From an uncultured Coriobacteriaceae bacterium (GTDB lineage: Bacteria; Actinomycetota; Coriobacteriia; Coriobacteriales; Eggerthellaceae), in contig CALDCB010000015.1 of assembly GCA_937937585.1 (NCBI GenBank), positions 1 to 64,000 of the forward strand: a stretch of DNA of 64,000 nucleotides, written 5' to 3'. Positions 42,824 through 51,543 of the stretch are shown here, piece by piece. The notes below the pieces were generated by a model. The model made no database searches and had not been told where the DNA came from. It was given only the letters and a program-made list of their open reading frames with translations. Made by a program: the position numbers and the translations under genes. Each line of letters starts with the position of its first letter. Position 1 is the stretch's first letter.

Positions 42824-44118
42824 AGTGCCTTCACCGCCTTCATGACCTCGCGGCCAAGCTTGAAAAAACCGCGCTTCTTGATGATGGGCATCATACGCTT
42901 CTTCAGGGGAACCTGGGGCTGACCGTCAACGCTGAACATTGCGTTGAAGATCTCCTTCACCATCACCGGATAATCGGTGAACATGGAGTCCCACTCCTCC
43001 ATGACATGCGGCCACTTCGAGAAAGTGCGCAGGTCTTGGATAACGAAGGAGTCTTCCATCTTCTGCTTGTAGGAAGCAAGGCCGGCCTCAGAGGTGTCGC
43101 CCTTGTCCAAAGCCTCAACAGCAGCCCGAGCAGCCATCTGACCAGAAGCAACGGCGAAGTCCATACCGCGAACCTGATAGCCCATGTTCATGCACAGGCC
43201 AGCGGTCTCGCCAGCGATCAAGCAGCCGTCGAAGATGTACTTCGGGATCATGTTGTAGCCGCCCTCGGGAACCATATGCCCGGAGTGCTCGACCATCTTG
43301 GCGCCACGGATGATGGGGGCAACAGCAGGATGATTCTTGAAATCCTCGAGCATTTGGTAAACCGGCGTCTCGTTGCGGCTACCGTCAGCAGCCAAAGAGA
43401 TTGTGGCAACAAGGCCCAGGGAAATGGACTCTTTGTTGGTGTACAAGAAGCCGCCACCGACGCTGCCCTTGGTGCAGTCGCCGACGAACAGCATTGCGGC
43501 ACCCTCGCCCTCGGGAACCAGGAAGCGATCCTCGATGACGTTCTCAGGAAGCTCGAAGACTTCCTTGATGCCGACGGCCATCTGGTTGGCCTTGGGACGA
43601 GCATTGCCAAGGCAGCGCTCGGAAAGCATGGAGTTGGTGCCCTCGCACAGGATGACGACATCTGAGGTGATCTCGTCGTCGCCTGCGCGAACGCCGATGA
43701 CACGGCCGCTTTCGTCTTTCATCAGCTCCTCAACGGCAATGCCGCAGATGAACTCGGCGCCGGCCTCTTCGGCCTTCTCGGCAAGCCACTGATCGAAGGG
43801 TCCACGCAGGACGGAGTAAGAGTCCTTGCCCTCCTCGCCCAGCTCGGAAGAGGTGAAATCGATGGTCATCTCGGACTTCGGATCCAGCATGGCGATGCGC
43901 TCATGCGTGATCTTGCGCTCAAGGGGAGCCTCAGACTCAAAATCGGGGAAAACTTTCTTAAGGGAGTGCGCGTAGATACGGCCACCGGTCATGTTCTTGG
44001 CACCGGCGAAGTTGCCGCGCTCCACGACCAGGACGCTCTTGCCGGCTTTGGCAAGCTCGTACGCAGCGACCGAGCCAGCGCAGCCAGCGCCTACCACAAT
44101 CGCGTCGAAATCTGACAT
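42820..44118 (-). CDS. fixC: FixC-type flavoprotein (ETF:quinone oxidoreductase-like)
   Basis: 432 aa from ATG 44118 after GAAAGGAA. The FAD-binding N-terminus AIVVGAGCAGSVAAYELAKAG is followed by the GG-doublet segment NMTGGRIYAHSL; later GDCTKGSVGGGF, and LIAGETAGLCMNMGYQVRG near the end, all as in FixC/YdiS. It takes electrons from FixAB, with FixX bound. Length equals E. coli FixC (428 aa) within a few residues. A 200-base gap with strong hairpins separates it from fixB. Confidence 0.9.
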   Translation of the reverse strand: MSDFDAIVVGAGCAGSVAAYELAKAGKSVLVVERGNFAGAKNMTGGRIYAHSLKKVFPDFESEAPLERKITHERIAMLDPKSEMTIDFTSSELGEEGKDSYSVLRGPFDQWLAEKAEEAGAEFICGIAVEELMKDESGRVIGVRAGDDEITSDVVILCEGTNSMLSERCLGNARPKANQMAVGIKEVFELPENVIEDRFLVPEGEGAAMLFVGDCTKGSVGGGFLYTNKESISLGLVATISLAADGSRNETPVYQMLEDFKNHPAVAPIIRGAKMVEHSGHMVPEGGYNMIPKYIFDGCLIAGETAGLCMNMGYQVRGMDFAVASGQMAARAAVEALDKGDTSEAGLASYKQKMEDSFVIQDLRTFSKWPHVMEEWDSMFTDYPVMVKEIFNAMFSVDGQPQVPLKKRMMPIIKKRGFFKLGREVMKAVKAL

Positions 44119-44169
44119 ATCGGTTCCTTTCATTGACGACCTAAGCCGTCAATTTATCGGTCATAATCC

Positions 44170-44332
44170 TTCAATTGGCGGTCGAAACCGGCCGCCAATC
44201 TAAAGTTCAAGTAAGACTCCCGTACCGCGCTTCGAATTAATTAAAGGGAGAGTTAATATAGGGAGAGGTTGTTTTAATAAGGAGTGTTAAAACAAAAGGG
44301 GTTGCAGAGAACCGCGGTACGGGGGAGTCTCG
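44170..44332 (-). promoter_or_regulatory. Structured fixB-fixC intergenic region
   Basis: GACTCCCGTACCGCG 44215-44229 is complementary to CGCGGTACGGGGGAGTC 44313-44329 (two extra G) across about 83 bases. A second hairpin ATTGGCGG/CCGCCAAT lies at about 44174-44200. No U-run. The structure may set the relative yield of the fixAB and fixCX parts or be a processing site. Confidence 0.5.
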
Positions 44333-45214
44333 TTAAAGTGCCGCGGTAAGCGCAGGAAGAATATCCTTAAGATCGCCCACCAGGCCGTAATCGCACTGCT
44401 TGAAGATCGGTGCATTTTTGTCTTTGTTAATTGCGAAGATCGCGCCGGAGCGGTTGCAACCAACCATGTGCTGCATCTGACCAGAGATGCCAACGGCAAT
44501 GTAAGCCTTGGGGGTCAGCATCAGGCCGGATACGCCAACGTAACGCTCGGTCGGAAGCCAGTTAACACCCTCAGTCAAAGGACGAGAGCAAGCCAGGCCA
44601 GCACCAAGCTTGTCGCACAGAGCGTTGGCCATATCAAGCTGAGACTCCTCAGCAAAGCCACGGCCAGCAGCAACGACAACTTCAGCCTTGAACAGATCCA
44701 CACCGCTCTTCTCGATTGCCTTGGAGGAGATAACCTTCGCGGCGCGAGCGGGTTCAACCCACTCCTGATCGACAACGCTGCCGTTAGCAGCCTCGGCGCC
44801 CTCGAAAACACCAGCGCCAACGGTGTAGATTGCAACTTCGCCAGCCGACTTCTGCACGCGCTCGGCAATACCGCCGAAGTACATGCTCTTAGCGCCAGCC
44901 TCTTCGAAAGCCATGACATCAGTGATAACCGAAGTCTCAGCATGGAATGCAAGGCTACCAGCGATAACCTTCATATGACGTGCAGCCTCGACCAAGACGA
45001 TCTCGGGACGCTCGGCGTCGAATGCAGCGTTCACGGTGTCAGCAGCAGCGTCCAGGGCGATGCCCTCGGGAACATTGATGCGGATGACCTTGTCGGCTCC
45101 GCAGTTTGCGGGCTCGCCGAAAGAAATGGCTACGACCTCGTCGGCCATGGTACGTGCACCAGCTGCCAGCTCTGCAGCGGCACCTGCGTGTTCAGCAATA
45201 ATAAGTGCTTTCAT
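44333..45214 (-). CDS. fixB: Electron transfer flavoprotein alpha subunit (FixB type)
   Basis: 293 aa. N-terminal ETF domain (MKALIIAEHAGAAAELA) and C-terminal FAD domain with the conserved LYVGVSG-like RYVGVSGLMLTPKAYIAVGI, SGQMQHMVG, IFAINKDKNAPIF and YGLVGDL. Forms the FixAB heterodimer that accepts or donates electrons to the CaiA-type dehydrogenase. About 40 bases downstream of fixA. Confidence 0.9.
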   Translation of the reverse strand: MKALIIAEHAGAAAELAAGARTMADEVVAISFGEPANCGADKVIRINVPEGIALDAAADTVNAAFDAERPEIVLVEAARHMKVIAGSLAFHAETSVITDVMAFEEAGAKSMYFGGIAERVQKSAGEVAIYTVGAGVFEGAEAANGSVVDQEWVEPARAAKVISSKAIEKSGVDLFKAEVVVAAGRGFAEESQLDMANALCDKLGAGLACSRPLTEGVNWLPTERYVGVSGLMLTPKAYIAVGISGQMQHMVGCNRSGAIFAINKDKNAPIFKQCDYGLVGDLKDILPALTAAL

Positions 45215-45256
45215 GAGTATCTACTCTGCCTTTCTTGAGCTTTAAAACGCTTGGGC

Positions 45257-46012
45257 CTACAGGGCTGCCTTGATGGCGGCTGCGAACTTCTCGATGGCGC
45301 CATCTTCGGCGGCGTCGATGATCTCGAGCTTACGGTCGGCCTGCTCGGGAGCCTTGCAGTCGACAACGGTGACAGCGGAAGCAGCAACGTCGGTTGCAGC
45401 GCCGACGGTCATCGGCTTCTTGCCGGCGGCCAGGATGTCCTTCATGCCCGGGATGCGGGGCTCAGCGGCATCGGGAGTAACGGAAACAACAGCGGGGAGG
45501 CTCACTTCGACGACCTCGACGGCGTCCTCAAGAACGCGCTCAACCTCAAGAGCGCCATCCTTGACGGTAACCTTGGCGCCAGCGTTGACAACGGGCCAGC
45601 CAAGCTTGCAAGCCAGCTGTACATCAACCTGCTGCGCATAGTTATCCGCGGAACCGTCGCCGCACAGAACCAGGTCGACATCGCCGATCTGCTCAACGAG
45701 CTTAGCAAGCTCAGCTGCAGTGCTCTTTGCATCCATGTCAGCGCAAGCATCGTCTGCGGTCATGAACAGCTCGTCAACGCCACGTGCAAGAACGTTCTTC
45801 TTAAGCTTGGACTCATCGATGGCAGCAGGGCCAGCGGTGATTGCAACAGCAGAGCCGGAAACCTGGGCAGCGAGCTGAGAAGCAACTTCCAAAGCGTTCA
45901 GGTCGTACACGGAGATGGTGTTCTTAGCCTTCGAGTAATCGAGCGTGCGATCACCGGCGACCTTGATGTCCTGATCGTCAGGAACCACCTTGAATGCAGC
46001 GGCTATCTTCAT
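45257..46012 (-). CDS. fixA: Electron transfer flavoprotein beta subunit (FixA type)
   Basis: 251 aa from ATG 46012 (GAAGGGAAGG upstream). ETF-beta pattern: KIAAAFKVVPDDQDI at the start, NALEVASQLA, then DLVLCGDGSADNYAQQVDVQ and GWPVVNAG. Pairs with FixB. First gene of the fix operon, divergent from caiD across a 509-base region. Confidence 0.9.
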   Translation of the reverse strand: MKIAAAFKVVPDDQDIKVAGDRTLDYSKAKNTISVYDLNALEVASQLAAQVSGSAVAITAGPAAIDESKLKKNVLARGVDELFMTADDACADMDAKSTAAELAKLVEQIGDVDLVLCGDGSADNYAQQVDVQLACKLGWPVVNAGAKVTVKDGALEVERVLEDAVEVVEVSLPAVVSVTPDAAEPRIPGMKDILAAGKKPMTVGAATDVAASAVTVVDCKAPEQADRKLEIIDAAEDGAIEKFAAAIKAAL

Positions 46013-46521
46013 TTTGAGCCTTCCCTTCAATTAACTTTCCAAAGGTGTTTCTTTCGAAGCGCTCCGTCTCAACGTTTGTTCGCATGTTGTGCGATCGGTT
46101 GCGCGGCTCGCTTTCGTGATGCCCGCATAATGCCCTCGGCGGCATCACCTGTCATCGCTAAATAGCCGTGAATGCCCCAATACTTAAAAACTAACTATGC
46201 CTGCAAAACCCCTGTTGAGCGGCTCACAGCAGCTCTACATGCGGTTTTACGGGCTTCAGACGCCCACTTCTTTCTTTTTTCGGATTTCGGGTAGGGGTGA
46301 TGTCTCGTGACGTCCGAAACACTCCTCACAAGAAACTGACGATGCCCCTGTTTTTCGCTATTGCCGCTTTACTGAAGTTATAGCGATGTTCCAAGACGGT
46401 CTGCCCCATAGCATTCAATACGAGCCGGGCGCCCATCACATAAAAACCTAAGTCGTAGGAACAAAGGTTTGATGGCACGCAGAGGAAATCCGGTTCAAGG
46501 CATCCATTTAAAGGAGGAGTA
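46013..46521. other. Divergent fixA-caiD regulatory region
   Basis: No gene. Contains a hairpin AAACCT/AGGTTT near 46445-46471 and a GCGGTTTTACG word at about 46239. Promoters for both the fix and cai operons, and binding sites for the LuxR regulator, are expected here, but no consensus boxes were clear. Confidence 0.4.
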
Positions 46522-47310
46522 ATGGCAGATTTCTACGGAACCCCTGAGGTCGTAACCGACCTGCGCGAAGACGGCGTGCTTATCATGCGCATCAATCGCC
46601 CCGAGAAGCGCAACGCCATCAACGCAGTGACCTCTGCCGCCATGGAAGACATCATGAACAAGGCAGAGAAGGATAACCGCGTTCGCGTCATCGTGGTTAC
46701 CGGCACCGGCGAGAAGGCTTTCTGCGCTGGCGAGGACCTCTCCGAGCTGTCCAGCGGCGGCGAGTGCATGACGGTCACCGACCACGGCTTCGGCGGCCTG
46801 ACCGACCGTCTTTGCCCCAAGCCCGTCATCTGCGCAGTCAACGGCGTCGCAGCCGGCGGCGGCATGGAGATCGCGGTTTCCTGCGACATCGTCGTCGCAG
46901 CCGAACATGCTCGCTTCGGCCTGACCGAGCCCAAGGTTGGCCTGATCGCCTCTACCGGCGGCCTAGTTCGCATGGCTCGCGACGTTCCCCGCAAGCTTGC
47001 TATGGACATGCTTCTTACCGCTCGCCTGGTTTACGCTGCGGAGGCTAAGGAAATCGGCTTCGTCAACTACGTCGTTCCGGCCGAGGAGGTCATGGACAAG
47101 GCTCTGGAGATCGCTTCCACCATCGCCAAGAACGCTCCTTTGTCCCTGAAGTTCACCAAGCAGATCGTTCATGCTGCTTCCCAAATGTCCGAAGAGGACG
47201 CAATGCGTTACTGCGACGCAGCTTACCGTTTCATCGAGAAGACCGAAGACGGCGTCGAGGGTCCTCTGGCCTTCGTCGAGAAGCGCACCCCCAACTGGCA
47301 GGGCAAGTAG
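46522..47310 (+). CDS. caiD: Enoyl-CoA hydratase, CaiD-like
   Basis: 262 aa, crotonase family, equal in length to E. coli CaiD (261). Motifs: NRPEKRNAINAV, FCAGEDLSELS, the oxyanion-hole segment AVNGVAAGGGMEIAVSCD, FGLTEPKVGLI and the C-terminal EGPLAFVEKRTPNWQGK, almost the CaiD ending. CaiD interconverts crotonobetainyl-CoA and L-carnitinyl-CoA. AAAGGAGG precedes ATG. First gene of the cai-like operon. Confidence 0.85.
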   Translation: MADFYGTPEVVTDLREDGVLIMRINRPEKRNAINAVTSAAMEDIMNKAEKDNRVRVIVVTGTGEKAFCAGEDLSELSSGGECMTVTDHGFGGLTDRLCPKPVICAVNGVAAGGGMEIAVSCDIVVAAEHARFGLTEPKVGLIASTGGLVRMARDVPRKLAMDMLLTARLVYAAEAKEIGFVNYVVPAEEVMDKALEIASTIAKNAPLSLKFTKQIVHAASQMSEEDAMRYCDAAYRFIEKTEDGVEGPLAFVEKRTPNWQGK

Positions 47311-47495
47311 TCCCTCCTCTTTTTTCCTACGCATAAGCGAAAGAAGTCTTTAATCACCAATCCTCCCTTCTTGCGGAAGGGGAAGCTTTCCCTCTCACCT
47401 CTCTCCCTTCCCTTCCCCTTCCGCCCTACTTCATAAGAAGGATTTATCGCATGCCTGGCGAGAAACGGGCATCCAGCACTACGAAAGGATCGAAC

Positions 47496-48779
47496 ATGTC
47501 GCTGCTTGCAAAGAGCAAGGGCGAGGTCACCTACCAAGACCTGACCGGTTTTCACAAGTGGTTCCTCATTATTCTTGTTTCGATGGGCTCTTCCATCATC
47601 TACACCCCTATTTACCTGAAGAACGTTTTCTATGAGCCCCTCATGCAGGGTCTTGGCTGCACCAACGCAGACCTGGGCGCTCTGCTGTCCTGCTACGCAA
47701 TCGTGGCAGTCATCGCCTACCTGCCTTCCGGCATCATCGCCGACAAGGTCCGCATGCGCACGCTGTCTTGGGTCGGCTTCGGCGCGACTGCGGTTCTGAC
47801 GTTCATCTACGCCATGCTGCCGTCCATCCAGATGCTCTACGTCGTGTTCGTCGGCTTCGGCATCACCACCATCCTGATTTGGTGGGGCACCCGCTTCAAG
47901 ATCGTTCGCCTGTGCTGCTCTGAGGACGATTACGCTTCCAAGATCGGCGTCAGCTACTCCATCTTCGGCGCTGCAGGCCTGGTCGTCGGCCTGATCAACA
48001 CGGCCATCATCTCTTCTGTGGCCGACGCTTCCCAGGGTATCCAAATCCTGCTGATCTTCCTGGGCGTCATCATCGCCGTTCTGGCAGTCCTGTCCTTCAT
48101 CTTCATCCCCGACTTCAAGGGCGAGATCGACAAGAACGCCAAGCTGTTCAGCCTGAGCGACGTCGTCACCACCATCAAGCACCCGGGCGTTCTTTGGGCC
48201 TGCCTTGCTTACTTCTTCGTGTACCTGGTGTACATGGACGTTACCTACACCACGCCGTTCATGACCACCTGCTTCGCCGCTCCTGTGGCTGTCGTTTCGG
48301 TCGTTGGCCTTATCCGCACTTATGGTATCGGCCTTGTCGCCGGTCCTGCTGCTGGTTTCTTCGCTGACAAGTTGAAGAGCCCCTCGAAGTCGATCCTGAT
48401 CTTCTTCGCCGCAAGCGTTCTGGTTCTGGCTGCCTTCATGGTCATGCCCCGCGATCCCGGCATGGTTATCCCCATCGCTGTTCTGGTTGTTGCTCTGGGC
48501 TTCGTTACCTACGGCGCCTTCTCCATCGGCTCCTCGCCTCTTACCGAGGCCAAAGTTCCCATGAACATCTTCGGCACCGCTTCGGGCCTGCTGTCCGTCA
48601 TCGGCTTTTTGCCTGACGCATTCGTGCACACCTGGTTCGGCGGCATGATCGACGCTCAGGGCGCCGCTGCATTCAACACCATCTTCCTGGCTCTGGTCGT
48701 CTTCGCCGTTCTGGGCTGCATCTGCCTGATCATGACGCGCCGCGCTATGAAGAAGAACGCCGCGAACGAGGCTCAGTAG
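47496..48779 (+). CDS. MFS transporter in the cai-like operon
   Basis: 427 aa from ATG 47496 after AAAGGA; about 12 transmembrane helices, with the loop 2-3 motif LPSGIIADKVRMRTL (MFS motif A) and a central loop near residue 205. It sits where enterobacteria have CaiT, a BCCT-type carnitine/gamma-butyrobetaine antiporter. It probably imports the betaine-type or other acid used by the pathway, but by a different mechanism. The substrate is inference. Confidence 0.8.
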   Translation: MSLLAKSKGEVTYQDLTGFHKWFLIILVSMGSSIIYTPIYLKNVFYEPLMQGLGCTNADLGALLSCYAIVAVIAYLPSGIIADKVRMRTLSWVGFGATAVLTFIYAMLPSIQMLYVVFVGFGITTILIWWGTRFKIVRLCCSEDDYASKIGVSYSIFGAAGLVVGLINTAIISSVADASQGIQILLIFLGVIIAVLAVLSFIFIPDFKGEIDKNAKLFSLSDVVTTIKHPGVLWACLAYFFVYLVYMDVTYTTPFMTTCFAAPVAVVSVVGLIRTYGIGLVAGPAAGFFADKLKSPSKSILIFFAASVLVLAAFMVMPRDPGMVIPIAVLVVALGFVTYGAFSIGSSPLTEAKVPMNIFGTASGLLSVIGFLPDAFVHTWFGGMIDAQGAAAFNTIFLALVVFAVLGCICLIMTRRAMKKNAANEAQ

Positions 48780-48800
48780 TCTTAACGCACCGCACTACCC

Positions 48801-48831
48801 CAGCCGCATGAGGAAATTCCCCATGCGGCTG
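48801..48831 (+). promoter_or_regulatory. Intercistronic hairpin (MFS-caiA)
   Basis: CAGCCGCATG 48801-48810 pairs perfectly with CATGCGGCTG 48822-48831; no U-run. Probably an mRNA processing or stability element. Confidence 0.6.
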
Positions 48832-48913
48832 AACCTTAGATCCACGCACCACGATCTACCCCGGAATCACAGCGCTGCAGAAGGCGGCACTGGATATATA
48901 AAAGGAGGATTCA

Positions 48914-50062
48914 ATGGAATTCCGTTTGACCGACGAGCAAGAGCTGATCGTCGAAAGCTATCGCGACTACATGGAGAGCGAGAACTGGGAAGCTTACTTC
49001 GCCGAGTGCGATGAGAGGCATGAGTACCCGCTGCGTTGGGTTCACGGCCTGTGCGAGCTTGGCTTCGACCTGATCATGCTCCCCGAGAGCCATGGCGGCC
49101 TTGGCCTTGAGCAGCCTGCTGTCACCCTGATGGCCGTTTACGAGGTTCTGGGCCGCTACGGCGCTCCGACCTACGTCCTGTACCAGCTCCCCGGCTTCGA
49201 GACCATCATCCGCGAGGGCACCGAGGAGCAGATCGAGGCCGTACTGTCCACCCTGGGCACCGGCGAGCAGATCTGGAACTCCGCTTGCACCGAGCCGGGC
49301 GCTGGTTCCGACGTTGCCGCTCTGCAAACCACCTACAAGCGTGAGAACGGCAAGATCTACCTGAACGGCACCAAGACCTTCATCACCTCTTCCGCTGGCG
49401 TCAAGTACCTGGTCATCATGGCCAAGAACGCCGACGATCCCGAGATGTTCACCGAGTTCTTCCTGGACATGAGCAAGCCGGACGTGTCCTTGTCCCCGCT
49501 TCATAAGCTGGGCCTGCGCATGGACTCCTGCTGCGAGGTTTACATGGACAACGTCGAGCTCGAGGAGAAGGATATCTTCGGCACCGAGGGCAACGGCTTC
49601 TCCCGCGGCATCAACGACTTCAACTTCGAGCGTTGGCTGGTCGGCGCTTCCGACTACGGCATGTCCATCGCCATTTACGAGGATGCTCTGCGTCATGCCA
49701 ACCAGCGCGTCGCTTTCGGCAAGACCATCGGCCGCCAGCAGCTCAACCAGCTCAAGGTTGCCGAGATGGCAATCAAGCTGAAGAACATGAAGAACATGCT
49801 GTACGAAACGGCTTGGGAAGCTGACAACAACGGCGGCAAGTTCGACCCGGGTGCGGCTGCTATGTGCAAGTACTACTGCGCCAACGCCGCTTTCTCCGTC
49901 GTCGACGATGGCATGCAGATCCTGGCCGGCGTTGCTGTCGCTGGCGAGCATCGTGCTCAGCGCATCTGGCGCGACCTGCGTGTTGACCGCGTTTCCGGCG
50001 GCACCGACGAGATGATGATCCTCACGGCTTCCAAGTTCGAGCTGAAGAAGTACCGCGACTAA
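48914..50062 (+). CDS. caiA: Acyl-CoA dehydrogenase, crotonobetainyl-CoA reductase (CaiA)
   Basis: 382 aa (E. coli CaiA 380). Very close family match along its length: DEQELIVESYRDYM, SENWEAYFAECD, GAPTYVLYQLPG, TEPGAGSDVAAL, KLGLRMDSCCEV, GNGFSRG, MCKYYCANAAF, and RDLRVDRVSGGTDEM. FAD enzyme reducing crotonobetainyl-CoA to gamma-butyrobetainyl-CoA with electrons from FixAB. AAAGGAGG precedes ATG. Confidence 0.9.
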   Translation: MEFRLTDEQELIVESYRDYMESENWEAYFAECDERHEYPLRWVHGLCELGFDLIMLPESHGGLGLEQPAVTLMAVYEVLGRYGAPTYVLYQLPGFETIIREGTEEQIEAVLSTLGTGEQIWNSACTEPGAGSDVAALQTTYKRENGKIYLNGTKTFITSSAGVKYLVIMAKNADDPEMFTEFFLDMSKPDVSLSPLHKLGLRMDSCCEVYMDNVELEEKDIFGTEGNGFSRGINDFNFERWLVGASDYGMSIAIYEDALRHANQRVAFGKTIGRQQLNQLKVAEMAIKLKNMKNMLYETAWEADNNGGKFDPGAAAMCKYYCANAAFSVVDDGMQILAGVAVAGEHRAQRIWRDLRVDRVSGGTDEMMILTASKFELKKYRD

Positions 50063-50108
50063 CAAGCCGCAAGCAAGCAGTACACGCTAGTAAACGAATC
50101 CACATGAC

Positions 50109-50128
50109 GGCGGCGCTACGGCGCCGCC
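50109..50128 (+). promoter_or_regulatory. Intercistronic hairpin (caiA-caiB), UACG loop
   Basis: GGCGGCGC 50109-50116 pairs with GCGCCGCC 50121-50128 closing a UACG tetraloop (C-UACG-G), an exceptionally stable fold. No U-run. Confidence 0.65.
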
Positions 50129-50148
50129 AGAGCGAAAGGAATTCAAAC

Positions 50149-51363
50149 ATGGCTCTTGAAACCAACAAGCCGTCCTTCGGCGTTCTTGACGACGTCAAGA
50201 TTGTTTACGCAGCAGTTGAGCTGGCAGTTCCCAAGGCCTGCGACCTCATGGCCGACTGGGGTGCCGACGTCACCTGGCTCGAGAACACGGGCGCTGGCGA
50301 CACCATCCGCGACACCGCTTATGTCAAACAGGCCGAGCGCCGCAACCAGCGCTCTGTTTCGCTGAACTACTTCTCTGACGAAGGCAAGGAAGTCCTGTTC
50401 AAGATGCTGGCCGACGCCGACATCTTCATCGAGGCTTCCAAGGGCGGCACCTGGGCTCGCAAGGGCATCACCGACGAGGTGCTGTGGGAGATCAACCCGA
50501 AGCTCGTCATCGTTCACCTCTCCGGCTTCGGCCAGACCGGCGACCCCAAGATGGTCAAGCGCGCTGCCTACGACCTGACCGTCATGGCTTACTCCGGCTA
50601 CATGTGCCAGAACGGCACCCAGGAGCAGCCGATGAACCCCGGCCCCTACGCTGGCGACTACTTCAACTCCCTGATGATCGTCTCCTCAACCCTGGCTGCG
50701 CTGCATAAGGCAAACCGCACTGGCAAGGGCGAGAGCATCGACATGGCCATGTACGAGACCCTGCTTGCCATTGGCCAGTACTACCTGGTGGACTACCTGA
50801 ACGAGGGCATCCTCTGGCCTCGCCCCGGCGCACGCAACCAGAACCTCTGCGGCATTGGCGAGTACAAGTGCAACGACGGCTTCCTGGGCGTTTGCCTGTA
50901 CGGCGTTGACCAGAACAAGTACTTCCTCGAGACCATTGGCCTTGGCCATCTGTGGGGTACCGAGGACATCCCCGAGGATACCTCGGGCCTGTGGCTGTCC
51001 AACCCGCACGCGCAGGAAATCGAGGCTGCGTTCGAGGCTTACTGCCTGGCTCACTCCAAGTACGACATCGAAGCTGACTTCGCTGCTCATCGCATCGCCG
51101 CTCAAGTTGTCATGGAGTTCGAGGACCTGCTTCAGGAAGAGCACCTCAAGCTGCGCGAGGACTTCATGGATTGGGAGACCGAAGATGGCCAGACCTTCAA
51201 GGGCCTGGGCGTTTTCCCGAAGTTCCAGCAGACCCCCGGTCAGATTTGGCGCCCCATGCCCAAGCAGGGCGGCGACACCGTCGACGTTCTGACCAAGCTT
51301 GGCTACACCGCCGAGCAGATCGCCGAGCTGACTGCAGCCGGCGTTGTCAAGGTCGCTGAATAA
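50149..51363 (+). CDS. caiB: CoA-transferase CaiB
   Basis: 404 aa, class III CoA-transferase, E. coli CaiB being 405. Shared blocks: FIEASKGGTWARKGITDEVL, PKLVIVHLSGFGQTGDP, the catalytic Asp in GESIDMAMYETLL, CGIGEYKCNDGF, and near the end KGLGVFPKFQQTPGQIWRPMP. Moves CoA between gamma-butyrobetainyl-CoA and carnitine or crotonobetaine. ATG 50149 follows AAAGGA; an upstream in-frame ATG overlaps the hairpin and is rejected. Confidence 0.9.
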   Translation: MALETNKPSFGVLDDVKIVYAAVELAVPKACDLMADWGADVTWLENTGAGDTIRDTAYVKQAERRNQRSVSLNYFSDEGKEVLFKMLADADIFIEASKGGTWARKGITDEVLWEINPKLVIVHLSGFGQTGDPKMVKRAAYDLTVMAYSGYMCQNGTQEQPMNPGPYAGDYFNSLMIVSSTLAALHKANRTGKGESIDMAMYETLLAIGQYYLVDYLNEGILWPRPGARNQNLCGIGEYKCNDGFLGVCLYGVDQNKYFLETIGLGHLWGTEDIPEDTSGLWLSNPHAQEIEAAFEAYCLAHSKYDIEADFAAHRIAAQVVMEFEDLLQEEHLKLREDFMDWETEDGQTFKGLGVFPKFQQTPGQIWRPMPKQGGDTVDVLTKLGYTAEQIAELTAAGVVKVAE

Positions 51364-51416
51364 CAGATCTTTCAGTAGATCGTTCGCTTGAAAGCAAGCT
51401 CCCCTTTCAAGCATTC

Positions 51417-51489
51417 AGGCCGGGTCCGAAAGGGCCCGGCCTACTGGGAGCTTTGCATTCAGCGGGTATCTCACGCACTCGCTGAATGC
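51417..51489 (+). promoter_or_regulatory. Two intercistronic hairpins (caiB-caiC)
   Basis: 51417-51427 pairs with 51432-51442 (11 bp, one G-U) around a GAAA tetraloop. GCATTCAGCG 51455-51464 pairs perfectly with CGCTGAATGC 51480-51489. Neither has a U-run. Confidence 0.65.
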
Positions 51490-51543
51490 AAATCGCAACA
51501 AGCGTGAAACAACCTGCAAACACTGTGAAACAAGGGAGAAGGC

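Noticed and set aside
47223..48629. 468-codon minus-strand frame opposite caiD and the MFS gene
   Set aside because: Very acidic/Gln-rich antisense product, while the plus strand encodes clear CaiD and MFS proteins.
48911..50065. 384-codon minus-strand frame exactly opposite caiA
   Set aside because: Codon-bias shadow of caiA, which matches its family end to end.
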